Below are positions 29,701 to 35,456 of a DNA stretch of 35,456 nt, in pieces. Made by a program: the position numbers and the translations under genes. Every line of letters begins with the position of its first letter. The first letter of the stretch is position 1. The notes under the pieces are model-generated. The model made no database searches, was not told where the DNA came from, and was given only the letters and a program-made list of their open reading frames with translations. The stretch is from positions 1-35,456 of the forward strand of contig JAPOYE010000081.1 in assembly GCA_026706695.1 (NCBI GenBank). The letters run 5' to 3'. This DNA comes from Candidatus Dadabacteria bacterium (GTDB taxonomy: Bacteria > Desulfobacterota_D > UBA1144 > Nemesobacterales > Nemesobacteraceae).

Positions 29701-31901
29701 ATCCTTTCAACGCAATCGAGAAAACGCTCCTGTTCTTAGACGAGCACGACGTTATCAAGCTCCAGAAGGGCTTGTCGATTTTCCGCCAGGCAATGACTAT
29801 CCGATTTCCAGACGAGGCAAAGGGAAAACGTTATTCCAACCACCACTACCGTCCCCTCCAGGACCACTACGATCAACGGGTGTGTCAGATTCATGCGATT
29901 GGACGCTATGTAGAGGAAGCAAAGGCAAGACTCAACGGCGGTCGCCGCTACGTACAGAGCTACTTTAGTCTGCCCGCGTCTGAGTTCATTCAGCATTATT
30001 TCGCAGACGATCCTAGGACACTCGAGCGAGCTACATCACGGGAGAGCTATGCGGAAATTGTTGAAAGCCTGTGCAACGATGCTCAGGAGCAAATTGTCAC
30101 CGCGTCGAAGAATCACAATTTACTAGTGCTGGCAGGTCCTGGGTCCGGAAAGACGCGCGTTGTGGTTCATCGATGTGCCTACCTTCTAAGGGTAGAGCGC
30201 GTACGACCCGAACGCATCCTAGTTGTCTGTTTCAACCGCTCCGCCATGCACCAGTTACGAGTGCGGCTCAGAGATCTCGTCGGTGATCTTGCACGCCAAG
30301 TTGCTGTACACACCTATCACTCTCTTGCTCTGCACCTGACCGAGCGGTCGATGGCAGCTAGGATCGAGGTGGCGGGTCAGGAGGACATCGACTTTGACAG
30401 TATCATCGACGAGGCGAACAGCCGGCTACGGGGTGAAGAGCAGGTTGTAGGAATGGAGCCGGACGAACTTCGAGACCGACTGCTCTCAGGTTTTGAATAC
30501 GTGCTCGTGGACGAGTACCAGGACATTGATGCGCGGCAGTATGAATTGATCACTCACATTGCGCGACGGGCGGGCGAAGACGAAGATCGCGACCGCTGCG
30601 CAACGATCCTCGCAGTGGGCGACGACGATCAGAGCATCTACGAGTGGCGCAACGCTAACGTCCAATTTTTGCGTCAGTTCGAGGAAGAATTCAACGCCCA
30701 GCGACACTACCTCGTAGAGAATTACCGATCTACTCAGCACATCATTGACACGTCCAACGCATTGATCTGTCACAACCGGGACCGAATGAAATTGGAGTAT
30801 TCGATTCGGGTGAATGTGGATCGCTTAAGAGACCCTCCTGGTGGTGAGTGGGAATCGCTGGATCCTATTACCCGGGGACATGTTTCACTGCTGAAAGTAG
30901 AGGGTGGCGAGGCACAGGCGGCTACAGTATTAGCTGAGATTGAGCGTCTGCGAAGGCTCGATCCGACGCCAGACTGGCACAACTTCGCCGTCCTCTCGCG
31001 GACGCATGATCAACTGGATGCTGTGCGTGCGCTTCTCGAACGTGAGGGCGTGCCGATCCGTAGGGTTCTCCGGGGCGGATTACCGCCTCTTTGGCGTATT
31101 CGAGAATTCAAACGCCTGCTTGCACATTTGGAAGAAAATGAACTGTTAGAGGTCTCTATACCAAAACTGCGTGGGGAACTCTCTAGGATTTGCGGTGTGG
31201 ACTCATTCTGGACGGCAATGGCAAGCCGTATGCTGATGGATCTTGAGGTAGAGTTTGGAACAGAATCCTGTGCTGTGGTTGATGTGACGGTGCACGCAGC
31301 GAAGGGATTGGAGTTTGCCCATGTCATCGTGCTCGGTGGTGGGTGGAAGAAGAATGCTCGCCTTTCCGAGGAAGAGCGTCGCCTTTACTATGTGGCGATG
31401 ACACGAGCACGCAAAACGCTTGCATTGATAGACCGGCGAGATGATCCGCTCCCTTATGCGCGGGAGCTCGAGTTAAAGAACTTACGCCTCCGCAAAGTCG
31501 GTGTCGCCGACGGCCAATCAGACAAGTTTGCTGATGTCCGCTACACGGTGCTTGGAATGCGGGATTTATTCATCGACTTTGCGGGTGGAAAGCCTAAAGG
31601 ACACAAAGTACACCGCTCGCTGGCCCATATGCAAGCCGGTGATTCGATCACCTTAAGCCCCAAGCAATCCGGCCAGGTCGCGGTACTGGATCGCAAGGGT
31701 GTGCAGGTGGGGCGTCTCTCAAAGAACACTGCGGAAAGTTGGCAACAGCCAAAGTTGCAACAGATCAATGAAGTCCGGGTGCTCGGCATGGTATCGCGTG
31801 AAATGGAGGACTGCAAGCCGGAGTATCGAGATCAAATTGCCGTCCCCGACTGGGAGCTTCCGCTCCTCGAAGTGTGCCACCGCAATCCGGCTGCTGAATA
31901 G
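26736..31901 (+). CDS. Giant fusion: DEDD exonuclease-like domain, RecQ helicase and UvrD/Rep-type helicase
   Basis: A 1721-residue protein. Residues about 8-135 look like a DnaQ-type exonuclease: TLDLEIS (D14, E16), GHNIVAHD (H63, D69) and DPVADC (D123). A Cys/His cluster C263-C268-C271-H274-H275 precedes a RecQ core at about 290-650, with LPTGGGKSLCFQLP (motif I), FDEAHCISRWGHDFRPDY (motif II) and QEAGRAGRDGD (motif VI). A winged-helix-rich middle (about 650-1100) leads to an SF1 helicase: LAGPGSGKTRVV near 1131, VDEYQDID near 1257, GDDDQSIYEWRN, VENYRSTQ, VHAAKGLEF and YYVAMTRARK. The last 130 residues are beta-like and unassigned. Arg codons are mostly CGN, unlike neighbours, suggesting transfer. 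A role in DNA repair or anti-phage defence is inference. The ATG follows AAGGTGGTG. Confidence 0.9.
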   Translation: MSFADFIKRCLTLDLEISADRQIRDMGVLRGDDELRIRDVGLLNDAVQKLNAFADGAGFVVGHNIVAHDRRFIEDHLPGAAILSLPVVDTLYLAPLASPQQPYHHLVKDYKLVSTAQSDPVADCRLSLQLLEDCWVILEKREREHPGLVSIYRSCFDDSDAPGGVSSLNLNGTGIFLEALGARLLSRDLVLRNFEHFARDRACPAAIRRKLPSLLDDPMTRPAAAYSLAWLTAAGTESILPRWVHRTFPAAPQFLHSVRSVRCDDPRCTYCSVHHDPRGKLEEYFGYEAFHPTPITSDGDSLQERIVMQGIEKQPILAILPTGGGKSLCFQLPAIVHNERTRALTIVISPLQALMKDQVENLNRKTKTGNLAAALNGLLTMPERHDVLEGVRLGRFALLYVSPEQLRNRSFKTAIRQREIATWVFDEAHCISRWGHDFRPDYLYAARFIREFSAREGIDRAPVACFTATAKLDVREEIVAHFREELGQELEVLATDRVDRENLHYSVEEVSPTQKRARILELLAEHIGEPSATVPQGAAIIYAGRRRRTEELATALRVHGWNAEHFHAGIDPPEKKRVQDAFISGEVPVIVATNAFGMGIDKENVRLVVHADVPGSLENYLQEAGRAGRDGDSANCVLLFAKGDLEDQFDLASRGCLTQRDISQILKAVRRARRRDAEEIVLSPGEILRIPDTDVSFDEREASANTKVRTAISWLERTGFVLRDENQTRVFQGVPAVPDLETAKRKMEELNLPERVRQQWLEVISELQEADIREGIDTDQLAHLPSFRSLRSHVGEDAANWDRTVSREILRTLDGMTRAGLLERGLYFTAWVRHKTKSRSLDRLAEIVRVEKAVEDLLRTEHPDATPGTEIHLSISHLQERLRTEEIKVTRDSTLKLLVGWARQGFSQKALITLGGGGRHGLRVSLQADWAGFREQLDLRVQVSQTVLKVLLAIAERQGLIGEQLVLFSLEDLRGGIDGQLGLANRIGDPFNAIEKTLLFLDEHDVIKLQKGLSIFRQAMTIRFPDEAKGKRYSNHHYRPLQDHYDQRVCQIHAIGRYVEEAKARLNGGRRYVQSYFSLPASEFIQHYFADDPRTLERATSRESYAEIVESLCNDAQEQIVTASKNHNLLVLAGPGSGKTRVVVHRCAYLLRVERVRPERILVVCFNRSAMHQLRVRLRDLVGDLARQVAVHTYHSLALHLTERSMAARIEVAGQEDIDFDSIIDEANSRLRGEEQVVGMEPDELRDRLLSGFEYVLVDEYQDIDARQYELITHIARRAGEDEDRDRCATILAVGDDDQSIYEWRNANVQFLRQFEEEFNAQRHYLVENYRSTQHIIDTSNALICHNRDRMKLEYSIRVNVDRLRDPPGGEWESLDPITRGHVSLLKVEGGEAQAATVLAEIERLRRLDPTPDWHNFAVLSRTHDQLDAVRALLEREGVPIRRVLRGGLPPLWRIREFKRLLAHLEENELLEVSIPKLRGELSRICGVDSFWTAMASRMLMDLEVEFGTESCAVVDVTVHAAKGLEFAHVIVLGGGWKKNARLSEEERRLYYVAMTRARKTLALIDRRDDPLPYARELELKNLRLRKVGVADGQSDKFADVRYTVLGMRDLFIDFAGGKPKGHKVHRSLAHMQAGDSITLSPKQSGQVAVLDRKGVQVGRLSKNTAESWQQPKLQQINEVRVLGMVSREMEDCKPEYRDQIAVPDWELPLLEVCHRNPAAE

Positions 31902-31907
31902 TCGATT

Positions 31908-31927
31908 TCCCGATATTAGGGAGTTTT
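31908..31927 (+). terminator. Possible weak terminator after the helicase fusion
   Basis: TCCC (31908-31911) and GGGA (31919-31922) form a short stem with a seven-base loop, followed by G and TTTT at 31924-31927. The stem is only four base pairs, so it is at best a weak intrinsic terminator. It lies between convergent genes, where termination is expected. Confidence 0.25.
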
Positions 31928-31964
31928 AGCAAGAAGATTAAATTCCCTGAACGTTTTGAGTTTT

Positions 31965-32582
31965 TTATCTGGTTGAGATGCTAGATGTTTCTTTTCGAAT
32001 TTTCTCCGCTTTCTCGGGTTCTCCGATCTTTTCGTACACAAGACTCAACTGCCTTCTCGCTTGGACGTAATAGGGGCTTTCGCTTCTGTTCACTTCGGAG
32101 AAGTATTCTATGCTCTTGTCCCATTTCTCAAGCTCGAAAGCGGACAGCCCGATCACTAGATTTGCGCCGTCGCGGAAAATACCGTCTTCGGGATCATCAT
32201 CAAGGAAAACCTCAAGGTGTTTTATCGCTTCTTCGAAGTTCCCAAGCTGGTAATTGATCATCCCCATCTGGTAAAGAGCCAGAATCGACACCTCGGTTCC
32301 GGAATGCTCCTCACGCAACGTTTGCAGTTGTGAAAGAGAAGTTTCCATTTCTCCGCTCTTGTAACTCTTAAGAGCCTCGCGGAGTTGCTCGTTTGCCAAG
32401 AGGTCTTTTTCTTCCTGTTGCGAGGAAACAAAGCAGACTGCGAGCAGGGCCACTGCTATGACGCCCATGCCGATAAGTATTTTGTTGAAGTGCTCCGAGA
32501 GACCTTCGAGGGATTCCGCCAGGAACTCTCTGAATTTATCGGGGCGCTTAAGTTCTTTGGTCGTATATTTTATTTTGGGCAT
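31965..32582 (-). CDS. Membrane-anchored TPR protein, YfgM-like
   Basis: A 205-residue protein with a short cytoplasmic N-terminus, one membrane helix at about residues 35-53 (ILIGMGVIAVALLAVCFVS) and a periplasmic TPR region. Helical repeats include LREALKSYKSGEMETSLSQL, ILALYQMGMINYQLGNFEEA, and KWDKSIEYFSEVN followed by RRQLSLVYEKIGEPEKA. Topology, length and TPR content resemble the TPR_21/YfgM family, which in gammaproteobacteria associates with SecYEG and periplasmic chaperones. The assignment is by architecture only. It is transcribed divergently from the NfeD gene, with 205 bp between the two starts, and marks return to backbone-like sequence after the helicase island. Confidence 0.75.
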   Translation of the reverse strand: MPKIKYTTKELKRPDKFREFLAESLEGLSEHFNKILIGMGVIAVALLAVCFVSSQQEEKDLLANEQLREALKSYKSGEMETSLSQLQTLREEHSGTEVSILALYQMGMINYQLGNFEEAIKHLEVFLDDDPEDGIFRDGANLVIGLSAFELEKWDKSIEYFSEVNRSESPYYVQARRQLSLVYEKIGEPEKAEKIRKETSSISTR

Positions 32583-32658
32583 TAATCGTAAATTCTTGCT
32601 TTATAGAAAAGCGGCAAGCCTGTAAATTCCGTGTCTTTACTGCCGGATTTATCTGCTG

Positions 32659-32667
32659 TGTTAGAAT
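32659..32667 (+). promoter_or_regulatory. Candidate extended -10 promoter of the nfeD-slipin operon
   Basis: TGTTAGAAT at 32659-32667 fits the extended -10 pattern TGnTATAAT with one mismatch. No good -35 is found at normal spacing, as is usual for extended -10 promoters. It would give a leader of about 115 bases ahead of the ATG at 32788. Confidence 0.3.
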
Positions 32668-32787
32668 ATTCCTTGAGTGAACATGATACGTTGTTTCTTC
32701 AGACAATGTCAAAGGTTTTCGGGGAATTATCGGGGGAATCGGCTGAGGTTTGATTTCCCGGCCCGAAAGTCTGGACGAAAAAGGACT

Positions 32788-34173
32788 ATGCCCCAAGCGG
32801 GCAGGGGTCCGCTTCTGCGCATTTCAGTTTTTTTCCTGCTTCTCTCCGCGATTTTGGGTTACCAGGTATCCGCCGCCGATCCGGAAGCTCCTCCCCGGAC
32901 AGCAGAGATAGTTGAGATCGAGATAAACGGTTCCATAAATCCCTCGACCGTGGACTACATTAAAACCGGTCTCTCAGAAGCGCGCGCCCGCGATGCCACC
33001 GCTCTGCTTATCCTCTTGGATACCCCAGGGGGGCTTCTTAATTCCACGAAGGATATAGTGAAGATCCTTCTTAATTCCGAGGTTCCGGTGATAGTTTACG
33101 TCTACCCGAGGGGAGCGACTGCCACTTCCGCGGGAGTTTTCATCACGCTCTCAGCCCACGTGGCGGCCATGTCTCCCGGAACAAGCATAGGGGCGGCCCA
33201 TCCTGTGATGCTGGGGCGTGGCCAGCAGAGGGGCCCGGCCCCCGGGAAGCCGGAAGAAAAGAAAGACGATAAGTCTTCTGACGTGATGAACGAAAAGATT
33301 GAGAATTTCGCGTCGTCTTTTATGGAAAGCATAGCCAAGGAAAGGGGAAGAAATGCGGAATGGGCAGTCGATTCGGTGAGAAAAAGCGTTTCGGTGACCG
33401 CCGATGAAGCGCTTAGCAAAAATGTGATTGATATCATCTCTCCCGATATTCCCTCGCTTCTCTCCGAGATAGACGGCAAGGAAGTGAAAGCAAGCGGCCA
33501 GAGCGTCCGTCTTGAGACAGCCGGCGCGAGCACGCAGCGCCTCGAGATGAGCCTGCGGCAGAAGGTGGTTAATATTCTCAGCACCCCGGACATAGCGTTT
33601 CTGCTTCTCTCCCTGGGCTCGCTCGGAATATTCCTTGAGTTCTACAACCCGGGAATGATTTTTCCCGGAGTCGCCGGACTTATTGCGCTGCTCGTCGGTT
33701 TTGTCTCCCTTCAAATCCTTCCTTTTAATTACGCCGGTTTGATACTGCTTTTCGTCGCAATGGCGCTTTTGATATCGGAGGTGTACGTGACGAGTTACGG
33801 CCTTTTGAGCCTAGCTGCGCTTGCGTGTCTTGTGTTCGGGGGGCTTCTGCTTTTTGATACGCCGGAATCTGATCTCGGCGTGAGCAGGGGAACCATAGCA
33901 GCTGTGGCCGTAAGCATTGGATTGCTCTCGGTTTTTATTGTATATTTAGGCGTAAAATCGTTCAAAGTTCCCGTTCAGGGCGGTTTCGAGGGGATGGTGG
34001 GTCAGAAGGGGGAAGTTGTTTCCTGGTCTCAAAAAAGCGGAAAGGTTTTCATCGGGGGAGAGTACTGGGAAGCGACGGGCGAGCGCGAGTTTTCACCCGG
34101 GGAAAAAATAAAAGTAATAGAGAGCACAGGAGATCTCGTCGTCAGGGTTTCAGACTATGACGGCAAACAGTGA
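32788..34173 (+). CDS. NfeD-family membrane serine protease (long form)
   Basis: About 461 residues from the ATG at 32788; an ATG at 32677 would add 37 residues ahead of a normal signal peptide (PLLRISVFFLLLSAILGYQVSA) and is less likely. The N-terminal domain is ClpP-like (about 30-270): LLILLDTPGGLLNST, and ATATSAGVFITLSAHVAAMS with the probable catalytic serine, followed by TSIGAAHPV. A lysine further on would complete the Ser-Lys dyad known for the archaeal homologue. Four or five membrane segments occupy about 275-390. A small OB-fold NfeD domain (about 400-455, GMVGQKGEVVS, KVFIGGEYWEATGE) ends the chain. It is followed six bases later by a slipin gene, a well-known pairing in which the NfeD protease cleaves stomatin-like proteins. 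Confidence 0.93.
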   Translation: MPQAGRGPLLRISVFFLLLSAILGYQVSAADPEAPPRTAEIVEIEINGSINPSTVDYIKTGLSEARARDATALLILLDTPGGLLNSTKDIVKILLNSEVPVIVYVYPRGATATSAGVFITLSAHVAAMSPGTSIGAAHPVMLGRGQQRGPAPGKPEEKKDDKSSDVMNEKIENFASSFMESIAKERGRNAEWAVDSVRKSVSVTADEALSKNVIDIISPDIPSLLSEIDGKEVKASGQSVRLETAGASTQRLEMSLRQKVVNILSTPDIAFLLLSLGSLGIFLEFYNPGMIFPGVAGLIALLVGFVSLQILPFNYAGLILLFVAMALLISEVYVTSYGLLSLAALACLVFGGLLLFDTPESDLGVSRGTIAAVAVSIGLLSVFIVYLGVKSFKVPVQGGFEGMVGQKGEVVSWSQKSGKVFIGGEYWEATGEREFSPGEKIKVIESTGDLVVRVSDYDGKQ

Positions 34174-34179
34174 CGCACA

Positions 34180-34938
34180 ATGTCGATAACCGCGATTGTA
34201 ATTCTCGTAATTGTTTTTCTAATCATTATATCGGGACTTAAGATCCTCTATGAATACGAGAGGGGAGTGATATTCCGTCTCGGAAGAATAGTCGGAGTCA
34301 GGGGTCCCGGGTTCATAGTTGTCATCCCGTTTCTTGAGAAAATGGTGAGAGTCAGTCTGCGGCTCGTGACCATGGATGTGCCTCCTCAGGACGTGATCAC
34401 CAGGGATAACGTTTCGGTAAAGGTAAACGCGGTTGTCTACTTCAGGGTGGTTGAGCCGAACAGGGCCATCTTGCAGGTTGAAAACTATCTCTACGCCACT
34501 TCCCAGCTTGCCCAGACAACCTTGAGGAGCACGCTCGGGCAGGTGGAACTGGATGAGCTTCTCTCGGAGAGGGATAAGCTTAACGTCAAGCTTCAGGAGA
34601 TTCTTGACAAGCAGACCGACGCTTGGGGGATCAAGGTTACCATGGTCGAGGTTAAGTACGTTGACCTCCCGCAGGAAATGCAAAGAGCGATGGCCAAGCA
34701 GGCGGAAGCCGAGAGGGAGAGAAGGGCGAAGGTGATAAGCGCCGAAGGAGAGTTTCAGGCCTCCGCCAAAATTGCGGAAGCCTCAGAGATACTGTCGGCA
34801 AACCCCGTTTCTCTTCAGCTCAGGTTCCTTCAGACAATAAACGACATATCTTCCGAGAAGGCTTCCACGATCATTCTTCCTGTTCCGCTTGACATCTTGA
34901 AGGCCTTTGCGACAAAAGACGAAAAAACGAATTCGTAA
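34180..34938 (+). CDS. Slipin (SPFH/band 7, stomatin-like membrane protein)
   Basis: A 252-residue protein with one N-terminal membrane helix (about 2-20) and an SPFH domain (about 25-180): [40 protein letters not shown], and the [20 protein letters not shown] segment with [12 protein letters not shown] charged coiled-coil stretch ([20 protein letters not shown], about 187-206) should mediate oligomerisation, and the C-terminal hydrophobic region ([16 protein letters not shown]) matches the family. Slipins form large ring-like assemblies on the membrane. Paired with the upstream NfeD protease gene, it most likely works in membrane organisation or quality control. Confidence 0.95.
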   Translation: MSITAIVILVIVFLIIISGLKILYEYERGVIFRLGRIVGVRGPGFIVVIPFLEKMVRVSLRLVTMDVPPQDVITRDNVSVKVNAVVYFRVVEPNRAILQVENYLYATSQLAQTTLRSTLGQVELDELLSERDKLNVKLQEILDKQTDAWGIKVTMVEVKYVDLPQEMQRAMAKQAEAERERRAKVISAEGEFQASAKIAEASEILSANPVSLQLRFLQTINDISSEKASTIILPVPLDILKAFATKDEKTNS

Positions 34939-34974
34939 GCTTTTTGCCGGACCGAAACTCTTTGTAAAAACTTC

Positions 34975-35456
34975 ATGGGCAAATTTCTGCGTCTCTTTGT
35001 GTTCGCGTTGCTGGTTGCGTCCGCGGGGTTCTTTTCTGCCGGATGCTCCCGGAGCGCGGACTGTCAGAATAAAAACGACAACGCCTCACTTGTCGGCAAT
35101 GCGGACCCGAACTCTTTTTCCGCCGGGGGTTCGCTCATAAGGGAGCTCGGCGAGGAGCCTGCGACCCTCAACCCCGTTATAGCGACTGATGTTTACGAAG
35201 GCATCGTTAACGGCGGAATCTACGAGACTCTTATAAGAAGAAACAACGAAACCCTTGAGTTCGAGCCCCTTCTTGCAAGTTCCTGGAAAGTTTCTGAGGA
35301 CGGGCTTTCCTATACTTTTCATCTCAGAAAAGACGTGAAATGGCATGACGGCACTCCGTTTACCGCCGATGACGTGGTTTTTTCCTATGAATCCATAAGA
35401 AACCCCAAAGTCGCCGCCGCCCACCTCCAAAGCTACTACCAAGACGTAAAGTCCTA
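34975..35456 (+). CDS. Peptide/oligopeptide ABC transporter substrate-binding lipoprotein, partial (cut by window end)
   Basis: An open frame from ATG 34975 runs off the window after 160 codons. The N-terminus is a lipoprotein signal (FVFALLVASAGFF) ending in a lipobox SAGC with C24 as the acyl site. The mature part has the hallmark of SBP_bac_5 (OppA/DppA-type) proteins: GSLIRELGEEPATLNPVIAT, LASSWKVSEDGLSYTFHLRK and DVKWHDGTPFTADDVVFSYE. It should bind peptides or similar solutes and deliver them to an ABC importer whose other genes would lie beyond the window. No clear Shine-Dalgarno sequence precedes the ATG. It follows the slipin gene by 36 bases. Confidence 0.9.
   Translation, partial: MGKFLRLFVFALLVASAGFFSAGCSRSADCQNKNDNASLVGNADPNSFSAGGSLIRELGEEPATLNPVIATDVYEGIVNGGIYETLIRRNNETLEFEPLLASSWKVSEDGLSYTFHLRKDVKWHDGTPFTADDVVFSYESIRNPKVAAAHLQSYYQDVKS

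Noticed and set aside
25504-31921. TATTAGGG occurs at 25504-25511 and 31914-31921, flanking the helicase segment as a possible direct repeat
   Set aside because: Only eight bases match exactly and the following T-rich parts differ in length. It is not part of the tRNA-Leu sequence, so it cannot be called an attachment site.

Overview
The window reads as a chromosomal piece of a Gram-negative (diderm) bacterium. Evidence for an outer membrane is a TamB-like assembly protein, an AMIN-domain amidase and several lipoproteins. The backbone genes use AGG/AGA arginine codons heavily, and a tRNA-Arg(CCU) that reads AGG is present. The gene mix (DtxR-TroABCD locus, PolX, archaeal-type phosphoglycerate mutase, NfeD-slipin pair) would fit a deltaproteobacterium-like or uncultured lineage, but the phylum cannot be fixed from sequence reading alone.

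Layout. 1-2170: an accessory patch downstream of the tRNA-Arg 3' end, with a tightly overlapping three-gene minus-strand cassette of unknown function and its own promoter. 2171-3204: tRNA-Arg and a glutamine cyclotransferase lipoprotein. 3211-7972: a manganese/zinc locus made of promoter, DtxR-type operator, regulator, substrate-binding lipoprotein, ATPase and two permeases, both with winged-helix-like C-terminal tails. 7981-11378: an unknown lipoprotein, a GT4 glycosyltransferase and Der GTPase. 11430-15245: giant TamB-like protein. 15561-17686: M23 peptidase and an RlmB-like rRNA methyltransferase, translationally coupled. 17673-23221: a minus-strand run of amidase, PolX and LigA. 23325-25351: PhnP-like metallo-hydrolase and phosphoglycerate mutase. 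25393-25478: tRNA-Leu(GAG).

25479-31930 is a second accessory patch, again just downstream of a tRNA 3' end. It holds a small unknown gene, a 24-bp-period tandem repeat, a possible mini-gene and a 1721-residue protein that joins a DEDD exonuclease-like domain, a RecQ helicase and a UvrD-type helicase in one chain. Its arginine codons are mostly CGN, unlike the backbone, which suggests transfer. The backbone resumes with a membrane-anchored TPR protein, the NfeD-slipin pair and the start of a peptide-binding ABC lipoprotein cut by the window end.

The best candidates for something undescribed are the exonuclease-RecQ-UvrD fusion with its small neighbours, the three-gene cassette, and the doubled permease-winged-helix architecture in the metal operon. 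PolX also appears to have lost one polymerase catalytic aspartate while keeping its PHP nuclease motifs.
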